A stretch of DNA of 64,000 nt from Rhizobium sp. Root1212 (GCF_001424985.1 NZ_LMDA01000001.1:1187599-1251598); one strand, 5' to 3'; positions 27,577 to 37,943 are shown, counted from the first letter of the stretch. Program-made: numbers and translations. Notes: generated by a model not told the origin, from the letters alone.

Positions 27577-29109
27577 ATGGTTGCACGGGTCAATACGGTT
27601 GCATTCCAGGGCATAGAGGGCCTGCCCGTCGATGTGCAGGTCATGGTTGCGCCGGGAAAACTCGGCATGCACATCGTCGGCCTGCCGGACAAGGCCGTTG
27701 CCGAAAGCCGCGAGCGTGTGCAAGCCGCCCTTCATGCCTCCGGGCTGTCGCTGCCGCCCAAGCGCATCACCATCAATCTCGCCCCGGCCGATCTTCCCAA
27801 GGAAGGCAGCCATTTCGATCTCCCCATCGCGCTCGGCCTGATGGCGGCGCTCGGCGCGATCCCGGCGGATGCGCTTGCCGCCTATGTGGTGATCGGCGAA
27901 CTCAATCTCGACGGCACCATCGCCGCCGTCGCCGGCGCGCTGCCGGCCGCCATCGGCGCCAATGCGCTCGACAAGGGCCTGATCTGCCCCGCCGACAGCG
28001 GCCCCGAGGCCGCCTGGGCCGGCGCCGATATCGATATCCTCGCTCCCCGCAGCCTGATCGCGCTCGCCAATCATTTCCGGGGAACCCAGGTCCTCTCCCG
28101 GCCGGAACCGGCGATCCGCGCCAATGCCGCCAACATGCCCGATCTCGCCGATATCAAGGGCCAGGAAAGCGCCAAGCGGGCGCTCGAAGTCGCCGCGGCG
28201 GGAAACCATAATCTGCTGATGGTCGGCCCACCCGGCTCCGGCAAGTCGATGCTCGCTGCCCGTCTGCCCTCGATCCTGCCGCCGCTTTCGCCGGCCGAGC
28301 TGCTCGAAGTCTCGATGATCCATTCCATCGCCGGCCAGCTCTCCGGCGGCAAGCTTTCCGATCGCCGCCCCTTCCGCACGCCCCACCACTCCGCCACCAT
28401 GGCGGCGATGATCGGCGGCGGCGTGCGCGCCAAGCCGGGCGAAGCCTCGCTCGCCCATCATGGCGTGCTCTTCCTCGATGAATTTCCGGAGTTCAGCCCA
28501 CAGGTTCTGGATGCCCTGCGCCAGCCGCTGGAAACGGCGCAATGCATCATCGCCCGCGCCAATCACCGGGTGTCCTATCCGGCCGCCGTGCAGTTGGTTG
28601 CAGCCATGAACCCCTGCCGTTGCGGCATGGCCGGCGAGCCCGGCCACAGCTGCGCCCGCGGCCCCCGTTGCGCCGCCGATTATCAGGCGCGGATTTCCGG
28701 CCCCCTGCTCGATCGCATCGATATCCGCATCGATGTCCCGGCCGTTTCGGCGAACGATCTCATCCGCCCCGGACAGTCGGAACCGAGCAGCAGTGTCGCC
28801 GCCCGCGTCGCCCTTGCCCGCGAGTTGCAGCGCGATCGTTTTCTCGCCGCCGGTCTGCCGGAAATCACCACCAATGCGCGCTGCACGACGACGATGATCG
28901 AGACCCTGGCGCAACCGGATGCCGGCGGCTTGCAATTGCTGCGCGATGCCGCCGAAAAGATGAGATTTTCCGCCCGCGGCTACCACCGCGTCCTGAAGGT
29001 CGCGCGCACGCTTGCCGATCTCGACGGTCAGGAAACTGTCGGCCGCATCCATATCGCCGAGGCGATATCCTATCGAATGCCGGGCGAGCGGATGACCGTG
29101 GCGGCATGA
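27577..29109 (+). CDS. comM: YifB/ComM-type Mg-chelatase-like AAA+ ATPase
   Basis: 510 residues: N-terminal Lon-protease-like domain (GLPDKAVAESRERVQAAL, LAPADLPKEGSHFDLPIALGL), AAA+ core with Walker A GPPGSGKS at 216-223 and Walker B HHGVLFLDEFPEF, a four-cysteine zinc-like insertion (NPCRCGMAGEPGHSC), and a C-terminal helical Mg-chelatase domain (ARGYHRVLKVARTLADL). ComM is a branch-migration helicase that helps integrate DNA during natural transformation; the family is also found in non-competent species. GGAGGGGCGGGC precedes the ATG. Confidence 0.95.
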   Translation: MVARVNTVAFQGIEGLPVDVQVMVAPGKLGMHIVGLPDKAVAESRERVQAALHASGLSLPPKRITINLAPADLPKEGSHFDLPIALGLMAALGAIPADALAAYVVIGELNLDGTIAAVAGALPAAIGANALDKGLICPADSGPEAAWAGADIDILAPRSLIALANHFRGTQVLSRPEPAIRANAANMPDLADIKGQESAKRALEVAAAGNHNLLMVGPPGSGKSMLAARLPSILPPLSPAELLEVSMIHSIAGQLSGGKLSDRRPFRTPHHSATMAAMIGGGVRAKPGEASLAHHGVLFLDEFPEFSPQVLDALRQPLETAQCIIARANHRVSYPAAVQLVAAMNPCRCGMAGEPGHSCARGPRCAADYQARISGPLLDRIDIRIDVPAVSANDLIRPGQSEPSSSVAARVALARELQRDRFLAAGLPEITTNARCTTTMIETLAQPDAGGLQLLRDAAEKMRFSARGYHRVLKVARTLADLDGQETVGRIHIAEAISYRMPGERMTVAA

Positions 29110-29203
29110 GGGACGCATGGAGATTGGGACCGCTCGACCGCAAACATCAAACGCCGCGCAACCGTCTGGAAGCGCGGCGCCGATAAACGGGCAGGCCCGT
29201 GTT

Positions 29204-30172
<969 letters not shown>

Positions 30173-30304
30173 GCTCGTCTCCCATATGGTTGTGGACCCA
30201 AGATAGGGTTGCCGCGCGGCAATAGCGAGAGCGCGGGGGCATCGCGGCTGCCGGCAGCCGAGAAAAAAACGGCCTGTGGCTCCGCGATTGGGCGAATGAT
30301 TTTC

Positions 30305-30922
30305 TCAGGCCGCGCGGGTCGCGATATAGACGGCGGTCGATCCCAGAATGCCGGCCGCAATCCGGTTCAAGGAACGCAGCGCCTTGGGCTGCTTCAGCAG
30401 GGCGCGGGCCCGCGATGCCAGGAGGATGTAAGGGATCAACACGGCCATCAGGACGACGAAGGTCGCGCCGACCAGAACCGCATAGGCATTGAGACCGATC
30501 GCGTGCAGATCGATCAGCGTCGGCACGAGCGCGACGTAAAACAGCATCGTCTTCGGATTGCCGAGCGTCACCAGGAGGCCGGAGAGAAAGGACATGCCCA
30601 TGCTGCCGCTTTTCCGAGCCGTGATGTCCTGCGGCAGAAGCCCGGCGGTCCAGAGCTTGTAGGCGATATAGACGAGATAGAGCGCGCCCAGCACCTTGAT
30701 GACCATGAAGGCCGTAGTGAAGGTCTGCGCCACGAAAGCCAGGCCGAGGATCACTGCCGTCAGGTAGACGAGATCGCCGAGAATAAGCCCGAGTCCCATG
30801 AAGAAGGTTTCCCGAAAGCCGGACCCCAGAGCACGCGCGACGATCGCCGTCATGCCCGGACCAGGGATGGCCGCGGCGATGAAAAGGGCGCTGCAATAGG
30901 CCAGCAGAATGCCAAGGGACAT
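30305..30922 (-). CDS. LysE/RhtB-family amino-acid exporter
   Basis: A 205-residue, six-helix inner-membrane exporter: LAYCSALFIAAAIPGPGMTAIVARAL (signature IPGP), ILGDLVYLTAVILGLAFVAQ and VTLGNPKTMLFYVALVP (conserved NPK). The family exports lysine, threonine, homoserine or related metabolites; the substrate cannot be read here. The ATG at 30922 has GGAG about nine bases upstream. It is divergent from dps. Confidence 0.88.
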   Translation of the reverse strand: MSLGILLAYCSALFIAAAIPGPGMTAIVARALGSGFRETFFMGLGLILGDLVYLTAVILGLAFVAQTFTTAFMVIKVLGALYLVYIAYKLWTAGLLPQDITARKSGSMGMSFLSGLLVTLGNPKTMLFYVALVPTLIDLHAIGLNAYAVLVGATFVVLMAVLIPYILLASRARALLKQPKALRSLNRIAAGILGSTAVYIATRAA

Positions 30923-31214
30923 GATGGTTCGCTCCGGTTCGTGCCGCCGATTTCTACGCTTTCGCAGCCCCGCTTTCAAGCGCCGCCGCCGGGCGTATCG
31001 GATGCGCGTCCGCCGTGCGAAACCCGGCGGCATCCGTGTCGGACGACGCGTTTCGGGGTGTCGAAAAAACATCACCCCGCCAGCGGGAAAAAACGCAAGG
31101 CAACGTTATATGAGACAAGACAGTCGCTTGCGGTCGAGGCATCGTTGCGATCGTCCATCGCCGGTTTCTTACCCTTATCGCCTGTTTACCCGTCCAAGCT
31201 GCAAGGAGAAAACC

Positions 31215-31733
31215 ATGTCCCCGACTTCCGCTGAAAAACGCCGTCTTGCCCCGCTGGCAACGCCATCCGGTCTGCCGTCCAACGCGATATCAGATATTTC
31301 CGCTGCCCTGACAACGCTGCTGGCCGATATCTTCGCGCTCTATTTGAAAACGAAGAATTTTCACTGGCATATGTCCGGCCCGCATTTCCGCGACTATCAT
31401 CTGCTGCTGGACGAGCAATCCGAACAGATTTTCGCAATGACCGACGATGTCGCCGAGCGTGCCCGCAAGATCGGCGGCACGACATTGCGCTCGCTCGGCC
31501 ATGCCGCGCGGCTGCAGCGCATTCCCGACAACGATGCCGATTACGTGACGCCTGAGGATATGCTGGCCGAACTTTGCGAGGACAACAAACATCTCGTTTC
31601 GCTGATGCGCGAGACCCATGGCCTCTGCGACGAACATGGCGACGTCGCGACCGCCAGTCTTCTCGAAAACTGGATCGACGAGACCGAGCGCCGCACCTGG
31701 TTCCTGTTCGAAACGACCCGCCAGGCGAAGTGA
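31215..31733 (+). CDS. dps: Dps-family ferritin-like DNA-protection protein
   Basis: A 172-residue four-helix-bundle protein that forms dodecamers, oxidises Fe2+ with peroxide and protects DNA. The first helix ends KTKNFHWHMSGPHFRDYHLLLDE, carrying the intersubunit ferroxidase ligands (His 50, His 62, Asp 66 by family pattern), and the following helix starts QSEQIFAMTDDVAERARKIGG. AAGGAGAAAACC precedes the ATG. The 292 bases upstream (30923-31214) contain no other gene and should hold its promoter and that of the divergent exporter. Confidence 0.92.
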   Translation: MSPTSAEKRRLAPLATPSGLPSNAISDISAALTTLLADIFALYLKTKNFHWHMSGPHFRDYHLLLDEQSEQIFAMTDDVAERARKIGGTTLRSLGHAARLQRIPDNDADYVTPEDMLAELCEDNKHLVSLMRETHGLCDEHGDVATASLLENWIDETERRTWFLFETTRQAK

Positions 31734-31819
31734 TATCGCCCCGTTGCCGCAGGCCTCGCCTGCTCCTGAGGACGCAGCGCCGGGACGTCGGCGCTGCCTT
31801 TGGCTTTTCAAAGGTGAGG

Positions 31820-32713
31820 TCAAGCCGTCCGGCGACGGACGAGAAGCCGGCGCGGCTGCCAGCCGAGCGTGATACCGGCTGCGGCAAGCAGGATGACGGC
31901 GGAGCCGGCCATTTGCATCGGCTGCAGCTGGTGGTCGAGCGCAAAGCGATCGACGAGGATCGCCACCACCGGATAGAGAAACGACAGCGCTCCGGTCAAA
32001 TGGGTCGGCAATTTCTGGATGGCTCCGTAGAGTAAGACATACATCAGCCCTGTGTGCACGCCGCCGAGCAGAAGCAGGTTGGACCATACGGCGGCAGAGC
32101 CCGGCAGTTCGCTCAGATGAGCGAGCGGGGCCAGCATCGCCGTTCCCGTCAGCACCTGGATCAGGGCGATCAGATGCGGTGGAGTGCCTTTCAGCTTTTT
32201 TGCGGCCAATGCGGCGAACGCATAGAAGAAGGCGGCGCCGAGAGCCAGAAGGATGCCCAGAAGATATCCCTCCCCGCCGCCGCTCTTGCCCTCGACGATC
32301 GCCAGCATGCCGAGGAAGGAGAGGGCGAGCCAGAATAGTTTTTCGCCCGTAATTTTCTCGCCAAGGAAAAGGGCGCCGAGGCCCAGCAGCATGAACGGCT
32401 GGGTGTTGTAGACCATCGTCGCGATGGAGATGGAAGAGTGGCTGTAGGAGGAGAAGAGCAAGAGCCAGTTGAGGACGATGGCGACGCCTCCGGCCACGGC
32501 GATGAGAAACTTTCGCTTTGTAAGATTATTCTTACGAAAAAGGCTTAGCCGGGCGCAGACCAGGGCGAGGACGACGGCACCGATTGCGCAGCGCCAGAAG
32601 ACGACATCGATGACCGGCAGGCCGGACATCAGAACAAACCAGCCGATCGTTCCCGAAATCAGCATGGCCGCTATCATCTCCAGTTGGCCGCGCCGGATCT
32701 GCTCGTTTGCCAT
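31820..32713 (-). CDS. DMT-superfamily (EamA) transporter
   Basis: 297 residues with ten hydrophobic segments in two EamA repeats (GTIGWFVLMSGLPVIDVVFWR and GAAFFYAFAALAAKKLKGT mark the repeat starts; ALSFLYPVVAILVDRF is the common second-repeat motif). Such proteins export amino acids or other metabolites. It is divergent from an Lrp/AsnC regulator that probably controls it; a palindrome lies between their starts. Confidence 0.88.
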   Translation of the reverse strand: MANEQIRRGQLEMIAAMLISGTIGWFVLMSGLPVIDVVFWRCAIGAVVLALVCARLSLFRKNNLTKRKFLIAVAGGVAIVLNWLLLFSSYSHSSISIATMVYNTQPFMLLGLGALFLGEKITGEKLFWLALSFLGMLAIVEGKSGGGEGYLLGILLALGAAFFYAFAALAAKKLKGTPPHLIALIQVLTGTAMLAPLAHLSELPGSAAVWSNLLLLGGVHTGLMYVLLYGAIQKLPTHLTGALSFLYPVVAILVDRFALDHQLQPMQMAGSAVILLAAAGITLGWQPRRLLVRRRTA

Positions 32714-32772
32714 TGTTCTTCTCCTGTCTGATAACGGGCGGATCGTAGAGCGTGATGAAAGTGTTTTACATG

Positions 32773-32816
32773 GCCTCAGGAAGGTGAAATGCTTTTCTTA
32801 CCTTTCATTCTGAGGC
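32773..32816. promoter_or_regulatory. Palindrome between DMT transporter and Lrp-type regulator
   Basis: An outer perfect pair GCCTCAG/CTGAGGC (32773-32779 and 32810-32816) encloses a second pair AAGGT/ACCTT around an A/T-rich core. Its position between two divergent starts, one of them a regulator, suggests the operator of the Lrp/AsnC protein. This is inference from position and symmetry. Confidence 0.4.
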
Positions 32817-32844
32817 GAAACTGGCAATTGTGCTGCGAGGCTTT

Positions 32845-33285
32845 ATGCTGGACGATCTTGATCGCAAACTTTTGGATATCCTCTCGACCAATGCCCGCAT
32901 ATCGCTGAAAGAGCTGGCGGCGGAAGCGGGCCTTTCTTCGCCAAGTACGGCGGAGCGGCTGCGCAAACTCGATGAGCGCGGCGTGATCACCGGGTACACC
33001 GTCGATGTCGATCCCGTATCGCTTGGCTACAGGTTGCAGGCGGTCGTGCGAGTTCGGCCGATGCCGGGCATGCTGCATATCGTCGAGAAACTGATCGTGG
33101 AAACGCCCGAATTCATCGAGTGCGACAAGGTGACGGGCGATGACTGCTTTATCGCCAAGCTGCTGGTTAAGGATATGGAGCAATTGGACAAAATCCTCGA
33201 CCGCATAGCGGAAAGGGCCGAGACCAATACCTCGATCGTCAAATCGAGCCCGGTCAAACGCCGGCTGCCGCCGTTGCTTCCCTGA
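32845..33285 (+). CDS. Lrp/AsnC-family transcriptional regulator
   Basis: 146 residues: N-terminal helix-turn-helix (LDDLDRKLLDILSTNARISLKELAAEAGLSSPSTAERLRKLDERGVITGYT) and a C-terminal RAM/ferredoxin-like ligand-binding domain (VRPMPGMLHIVEKLI...ECDKVTGDDCFIAKL). It probably senses an amino acid and controls the divergent DMT exporter. The ATG at 32845 has GAGG four bases upstream; a GTG at 32830 is an alternative start. Confidence 0.9.
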   Translation: MLDDLDRKLLDILSTNARISLKELAAEAGLSSPSTAERLRKLDERGVITGYTVDVDPVSLGYRLQAVVRVRPMPGMLHIVEKLIVETPEFIECDKVTGDDCFIAKLLVKDMEQLDKILDRIAERAETNTSIVKSSPVKRRLPPLLP

Positions 33286-33324
33286 ACACAGCAGTTCCTT
33301 CTTTTGGCACCGATCCGGGGCATC

Positions 33325-33786
33325 ATGACGGCATCTTCCACTATTCTCGAAAAGTATCGACGCGGGCTCATATCCCTGCCGCTGTCGGCAGTCTGGCGAG
33401 GTCATGGCTCTGCTCTTTTCCTGGAGTTCGGACACCTCTCACCGCAAATGAAACGCAATGGCTCCCCGGCAAATCCGCAGGGTGACTTCACGGTCATGAT
33501 CGAGTGGAGCTGGAGAATCGAAAATGACGACTCCATTCTATGCGGAAGCTGGAGTGACGAGGAAAATTGGGACGAGATTTTCAGATCTTTGATCGGTCGG
33601 AAGGTTCAGGACATTTCCGTCTTCGGGCGTCTCCCGGAACTCGCTATTGCGCTGACGGGTGGACGGCACGTGACGTCGTTCATGACCGCCGACGGTCAGC
33701 CTGCATGGGCGGTTTTCGATCGCTCGGTTGACCCCTCTCAAGCCGGCTGCGCCTCGGTGCGGGACGGTGAAATTTATGAAGAATAG
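33325..33786 (+). CDS. Hypothetical protein (153 aa)
   Basis: A soluble 153-residue protein with no family I recognise. It has a central Trp-rich strand region (MIEWSWRIENDDSILCGSW), SDEENWDEIFRSLIGRKVQDISVFGRLPELAIALTGG and a C-terminal SFMTADGQPAWAVF. The alternation of hydrophobic and charged residues suggests an alpha/beta domain. Codon use matches the surroundings, which supports real coding. It lies 39 bases after the Lrp-type gene and may be co-transcribed, though no shared role is evident. A TTG 21 bases upstream is an alternative start. Confidence 0.6.
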   Translation: MTASSTILEKYRRGLISLPLSAVWRGHGSALFLEFGHLSPQMKRNGSPANPQGDFTVMIEWSWRIENDDSILCGSWSDEENWDEIFRSLIGRKVQDISVFGRLPELAIALTGGRHVTSFMTADGQPAWAVFDRSVDPSQAGCASVRDGEIYEE

Positions 33787-33863
33787 CGCGTTGCTCAAGG
33801 AGCGACGCCGCGTTTTGTTGGGAAAGCTCTCCCGTCGCTATCGAGCGGCGAAACGAGAGAGGC

Positions 33864-34739
33864 TTAAAATCCCGCCATCGGCGACAAGGCGAGCAGCCTT
33901 GGCAACGGTATTTCCCCGCGAACCATCAGGCCGGCATAGGCGTTTCGCTCCGCGGGTTCGCCTGCCCACTCCAGCCGGTCCGGCGGAAAGCAGACCGTGA
34001 TCTGGTCTGTAGTCTGGCCGATGACGGCAAGTACCTGGGACAGCGGCGGTATTTCGGCGGCGACGAGATCGAGAATCGACAGGCCGGATTTACCGCTCTG
34101 CCATGCCACGATGAGATCAAGCGCGGCGCTGTAGCTCAGGCGGATTTCGGGATCGAATGCAGGGTTGAGCAGGAACATCTCGGCCTGTCTCAGGACGGCA
34201 AAGCGGCGGGAGACGGGTGTGCGGTGTTGCAGGAGGCGCTGGGTGAGGAGGAGATCATCGGCACTGTTGAGATCGAGCGATCGTCCGACGGGGATGGTGC
34301 GATCTGCGGCCGGTGCGGGTCCTCGGAAATCATATTCCGTCACCGTGCGGAAACCATGGGCTTCGTAAAGTGCCGGCTTGTCGGTGAGCAAAAGTTCCAG
34401 TTCGCAGCCGCCTTGTTTGGCGGCGGCGAAGGCGCGGTGCATCAGGTCGCGGTAGAGGCCGCGGCCGCGCCATTCCGGGCGCACAGCGCCGGATTGGTAA
34501 CCGACCGCATGGACGGATTGGCCGTCGACGATGAGCGGCATGGAGAACAGGCTGAAATTGGCGACGCAGCGGCCGGCCTCGTCGAAATAGCCGAAAGCGC
34601 GGCTGGTCGGGTCGGGGCCGCCCAGGCGATCGAGCTGGCCGACATCGATGCCGAACGTATCGTGAATCAGATCGATCAGAGCGCGCCAAGCCTGGGGATC
34701 GGCGAAATAGTCTTCACGGTAGGTCAGGCCGTCGGGCAT
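33864..34739 (-). CDS. GNAT-family N-acetyltransferase
   Basis: 291 residues. The N-terminal half is a GNAT domain with AVGYQSGAVRPEWRGRGLYRDLM (acetyl-CoA pyrophosphate loop R/Q-x-x-G-x-G/A) and LLLTDKPALYEAHGFRTVTEY (motif B). The C-terminal half, about 140 residues, has no recognised family and may be a degenerate second GNAT or SCP-like domain as in Eis-type enzymes. The acceptor substrate is unknown. Its ATG shares one base with the dut stop codon (TGATG), so it is translationally coupled to dut. Confidence 0.83.
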   Translation of the reverse strand: MPDGLTYREDYFADPQAWRALIDLIHDTFGIDVGQLDRLGGPDPTSRAFGYFDEAGRCVANFSLFSMPLIVDGQSVHAVGYQSGAVRPEWRGRGLYRDLMHRAFAAAKQGGCELELLLTDKPALYEAHGFRTVTEYDFRGPAPAADRTIPVGRSLDLNSADDLLLTQRLLQHRTPVSRRFAVLRQAEMFLLNPAFDPEIRLSYSAALDLIVAWQSGKSGLSILDLVAAEIPPLSQVLAVIGQTTDQITVCFPPDRLEWAGEPAERNAYAGLMVRGEIPLPRLLALSPMAGF

Positions 34740-35209
34740 CAGATGCCGGTGGAGCCGAAACCGCCCGCGCCGCGCGTCGTATCGGTTGTTTCGCTGGCTT
34801 CGCAGATCGTGACTTGCGTGACCGGGGCGATGACCATCTGGGCGATGCGCATGCCGCGCTCGACGACGAAGGGCTCAGCGCCGTGGTTGATCAGCAGTGC
34901 CTTGACCTCGCCGCGGTAATCGCTGTCGATGGTGCCGGGGCTGTTGAGGCAGGTGATGCCGTTCTTGAAGGCGAGGCCGGAGCGCGGACGGATCTGGGCT
35001 TCGTAGCCGGCGGGGATTTCGAAGATGAAGCCGGTGGGGATAAGGGCACGTTCGCCGGGCTGCAGGGTGATGGCAGCATCGGCCTCGACGGCGGCGCGCA
35101 GGTCCATGCCGGCGGCGCCTGCGGTCTCGTAGGACGGCAGGTCGAGGCCCTCGCCATGGGCCAGGCGGACGAGTTTCAGGAGCGGGCGGGTTTCGTTGTG
35201 CAAGGTCAT
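34739..35209 (-). CDS. dut: dUTP diphosphatase
   Basis: A trimeric dUTPase (156 residues) that hydrolyses dUTP to dUMP and pyrophosphate, keeping uracil out of DNA and feeding dTMP synthesis. The five family motifs are seen: [28 protein letters not shown] (catalytic Asp), [13 protein letters not shown] and the C-terminal [10 protein letters not shown]. It overlaps the downstream GNAT gene by one base. Confidence 0.96.
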   Translation of the reverse strand: MTLHNETRPLLKLVRLAHGEGLDLPSYETAGAAGMDLRAAVEADAAITLQPGERALIPTGFIFEIPAGYEAQIRPRSGLAFKNGITCLNSPGTIDSDYRGEVKALLINHGAEPFVVERGMRIAQMVIAPVTQVTICEASETTDTTRGAGGFGSTGI

Positions 35210-35300
35210 GGGGCATTACTTTGCCCTCGATGGCCTGAGGTCAATTGCAATCGCGGCCTAAAATCGTTAGATAGCCGGCAATTCCACAGGATTCATGATC

Positions 35301-36884
35301 ATGGCCGAAAGCCTCGCCGAGGCGGTTTCCCGCCGCCGTACCTTCGCGATCATCGCGCACCCGGATGCGGGTAAGACCACGCTCACCGAAAAGCTGCTGC
35401 TGTTCGGCGGCGCCATTCAGCTTGCCGGTGAGGTCAAGGCCAAGAAGGATCGCATCCAGACCCGCTCCGACTGGATGAAGATCGAGCGCGAGCGCGGCAT
35501 CTCTGTCGTGACCTCGGTCATGACCTTCGAATATGAAGGCAATGTCTTCAACATTCTCGATACGCCCGGCCACGAAGACTTCGCCGACGACACCTATCGT
35601 ACGCTGACGGCTGTCGATGCGGCCGTCATGGTCATCGACGCCGCCAAGGGTATCGAGCCGCGGACGCTGAAACTGTTCGAAGTCTGCCGCATGCGCGACA
35701 TTCCGATCATCACCTTCATCAACAAGATGGACCGCGAAAGCCGCGATCCTTTTGAAATCCTCGATGAAGTGGAAGAGAAACTGGCGCTCGACACGGCGCC
35801 GGTGACCTGGCCGATCGGCCGCTCCAAGACCTTTTGCGGCTCCTATCATCTGGCCGACAATACCGTGCGCGGCTCCGATACCGAGGTAACGCCGACCAAG
35901 GTCAATGGGCCGCAGGCCGTGGCCGGCCGGTTGCCCGAGAATGAGCGTCAGGCCTTTATCGACGAGACCGAGCTGGCGATGGAAGCCTGCCGTCCCTTCG
36001 ATCGGCAGGCCTTCCTTGAAGGCCATATGACACCGGTGTTCTTCGGCTCGGCGCTGCGGAATTTCGGGGTGCGCGACCTGATCAATGCGCTCGGCGCCTT
36101 TGCACCGCCGCCGCGCGACCAGGTGGCGGATATCCGCACCGTGCACGCCGCCGAAGACCGCATGACCGCCTTCGTCTTCAAGATCCAGGCGAACATGGAT
36201 CCGAACCATCGCGACCGCATCGCCTTTGCCCGCATCTGCTCCGGCAAGCTGGAGCGCGGCATGAAGGCGCGTCTGGCACGCACCGGCAAGCAGCTCGGGC
36301 TCACCGCGCCGCAGTTCTTCTTTGCGTCGCAGCGGCAGCTGGCGGATACGGCCTATGCCGGCGATGTCGTGGGTATTCCGAACCATGGGACGCTCAGAAT
36401 CGGCGATACGCTGACCGAAGGGGAAGCTCTGGTGTTTCAGGGTGTGCCGAACTTTTCGCCGGAAATTCTGCGCCGTGTGCGGCTAGAAGATGCGATGAAG
36501 GCGAAGAAGCTGAAGGAAGCGCTGCAGCAGATGGCCGAAGAGGGCGTCGTGCAGTTGTTCCAGCCGGAAGACGGATCGCCAGCGATCGTCGGCGTCGTCG
36601 GGGCGCTGCAGCTCGATGTCTTGAAGGAGCGGCTGCAGGCGGAATATGGGCTGCCGGTTTCCTTCGACATGGCGCGGTTTTCCGTCTGCCGCTGGATCTC
36701 GTCGGACCAGCCGGCGGAACTGGACAAATTCCTCACCGTCAAGCGTGGCGATATCGCCCGCGATCTCGATGGCGATCCGGTTTTCCTGGCGCAGGACAGC
36801 TTTTCGCTGCGCTACGAGGCCGAGCGTTATCCGGCGATCAAGATGGTCGCGATCAAGGAATATCACGTCGCCAAGGCGGCCTGA
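35301..36884 (+). CDS. prfC: Peptide chain release factor 3
   Basis: A 527-residue translational GTPase that recycles RF1/RF2 from terminated ribosomes. G1 is AHPDAGKTTLTEKLL, the switch I region is QTRSDWMKIERERGISVVTSV, G3 DTPGHEDF and G4 NKMDRE, followed by EF-G-like domains II and III. The start at 35301 has AGGA nine bases upstream; the ATG two codons earlier is too close to it. A clear terminator follows. Confidence 0.95.
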   Translation: MAESLAEAVSRRRTFAIIAHPDAGKTTLTEKLLLFGGAIQLAGEVKAKKDRIQTRSDWMKIERERGISVVTSVMTFEYEGNVFNILDTPGHEDFADDTYRTLTAVDAAVMVIDAAKGIEPRTLKLFEVCRMRDIPIITFINKMDRESRDPFEILDEVEEKLALDTAPVTWPIGRSKTFCGSYHLADNTVRGSDTEVTPTKVNGPQAVAGRLPENERQAFIDETELAMEACRPFDRQAFLEGHMTPVFFGSALRNFGVRDLINALGAFAPPPRDQVADIRTVHAAEDRMTAFVFKIQANMDPNHRDRIAFARICSGKLERGMKARLARTGKQLGLTAPQFFFASQRQLADTAYAGDVVGIPNHGTLRIGDTLTEGEALVFQGVPNFSPEILRRVRLEDAMKAKKLKEALQQMAEEGVVQLFQPEDGSPAIVGVVGALQLDVLKERLQAEYGLPVSFDMARFSVCRWISSDQPAELDKFLTVKRGDIARDLDGDPVFLAQDSFSLRYEAERYPAIKMVAIKEYHVAKAA

Positions 36885-36910
36885 TTTCGGCTCCTTTTCC
36901 ATCGATTTTC

Positions 36911-36932
36911 AAACCGCCCTTTCGGGCGGTTT
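36911..36932 (+). terminator. Rho-independent terminator of prfC
   Basis: AAACCGCCC-TTTC-GGGCGGTTT forms a perfect 9-base stem with a tetraloop-sized turn, followed by TGTTCGTTT. It is 27 bases after the prfC stop codon. Confidence 0.88.
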
Positions 36933-37007
36933 GTTCGTTTATGGCCCCTTCCCTTCAAAAAAATCTGCGTGACAGCCTTCGCCATCTCTGCCACAACAGG
37001 GGCGAAA

Positions 37008-37083
37008 GACAGGGGCGTCTGGCGAAAGCCGGGCTGAGAAGCACCCTTTGAACCTGAACCAGATCATGCTGGCGGAGGGAGTC
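37008..37083 (+). promoter_or_regulatory. TPP (thiamin pyrophosphate) riboswitch
   Basis: A THI-box aptamer: CAGGGGCG opens the 5' side, the conserved GGGCTGAGAAGCACCC helix follows, and the pyrophosphate-sensing side shows TTGAACCTGAACCAGATC with ATGCTGGCGGAGGGA closing onto GTC. The complete set of conserved blocks and the thiM gene 63 bases downstream make this identification secure. Confidence 0.95.
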
Positions 37084-37122
37084 GTTTCGGCCTGTCGCAT
37101 CACCGCGCTCGCCCTCACGCCC

Positions 37123-37141
37123 GCCCCCGTCACGAAGGGGC
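37123..37141 (+). promoter_or_regulatory. Shine-Dalgarno-sequestering hairpin of the TPP riboswitch
   Basis: GCCCC pairs with GGGGC around CGTCACGAA. The right arm contains AAGGGG, the ribosome site of thiM five bases before its ATG. In the TPP-bound state this hairpin would hide the site, so control is probably translational; no U-tract follows, arguing against a terminator. Confidence 0.6.
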
Positions 37142-37145
37142 CGAT

Positions 37146-37943
37146 ATGACCGATACCATTCCCGCAAGCCAGTTGCTGATCGAGATGCGCGCGAGCGCCC
37201 CGCTCGTGCAGTGCATTACCAATTACGTGGCGATGAACATTGCCGCCAATGTCATGCTGGCGGCGGGGGCTTCGCCGGCCATGGTGCATGCCGTGGAAGA
37301 GGCCGGCGAATTTGCCGCGATTGCCGGAGCGCTGACGATCAATATCGGCACTCTTTCGACGGATTGGGTGGCGGGCATGGGAGGCGCGGCGGAGGCTGCG
37401 AATGCTGCGGGCAAGCCTTGGGTGCTCGACCCCGTCGCGCATTACGCAACCGGGTTTCGGCGCGAGACGACCGCGAGCCTGCTCGATCTGAAGCCGACGG
37501 TCATTCGCGCCAATGCGTCCGAAATCATCGCGCTGGCCGGGGGGACAGGCGCGGGCAAGGGCGTGGATAGCGGGGACTCGGTCGAGTTTGCCGAACAGTC
37601 TGCCATTCTGCTGGCGCGGCGGCATAAGGCGGTGGTGGCCGTGACCGGGGAGACCGATTTCGTAACTGATGGCTTACGATCTGCGCATATTCATGGCGGC
37701 TCCGCACTGATGCCGCGGATCACGGCGCTCGGCTGCTCACTGACCTGCCTTGTCGGGGCTTTCGTGGCGATCCGGCCGCAGGCGCCGTTCGATGCGACGG
37801 TAGCTGCGCTGGTAGCCTTCGCCGTTGCTGGCAAGGAGGCTGCGAAGCAGGCCGAGGGGCCGGGTTCCTTCCAGTGGCGGTTCCTCGATGCGCTGGCGGC
37901 GCTGCAGCCGGCGGCGCTCGATGCCGCGGTGACGGCAGCATGA
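37146..37943 (+). CDS. thiM: Hydroxyethylthiazole kinase
   Basis: A ribokinase-fold enzyme that phosphorylates 4-methyl-5-(2-hydroxyethyl)thiazole for thiamin salvage. The 265 residues contain PLVQCITNYVAMNIAANVMLAAGASPAM (substrate site), KPWVLDPVA, KPTVIRANASEI and ALGCSLTCLVGAF (anion hole and catalytic Cys). It is the first gene of thiMED and is overlapped by thiE (ATGA). Confidence 0.96.
   Translation: MTDTIPASQLLIEMRASAPLVQCITNYVAMNIAANVMLAAGASPAMVHAVEEAGEFAAIAGALTINIGTLSTDWVAGMGGAAEAANAAGKPWVLDPVAHYATGFRRETTASLLDLKPTVIRANASEIIALAGGTGAGKGVDSGDSVEFAEQSAILLARRHKAVVAVTGETDFVTDGLRSAHIHGGSALMPRITALGCSLTCLVGAFVAIRPQAPFDATVAALVAFAVAGKEAAKQAEGPGSFQWRFLDALAALQPAALDAAVTAA

Noticed and set aside
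37084-37140. Intrinsic terminator as the riboswitch expression platform
   Set aside because: The only hairpin lacks a U-tract and covers the thiM ribosome site, so translational control fits better.
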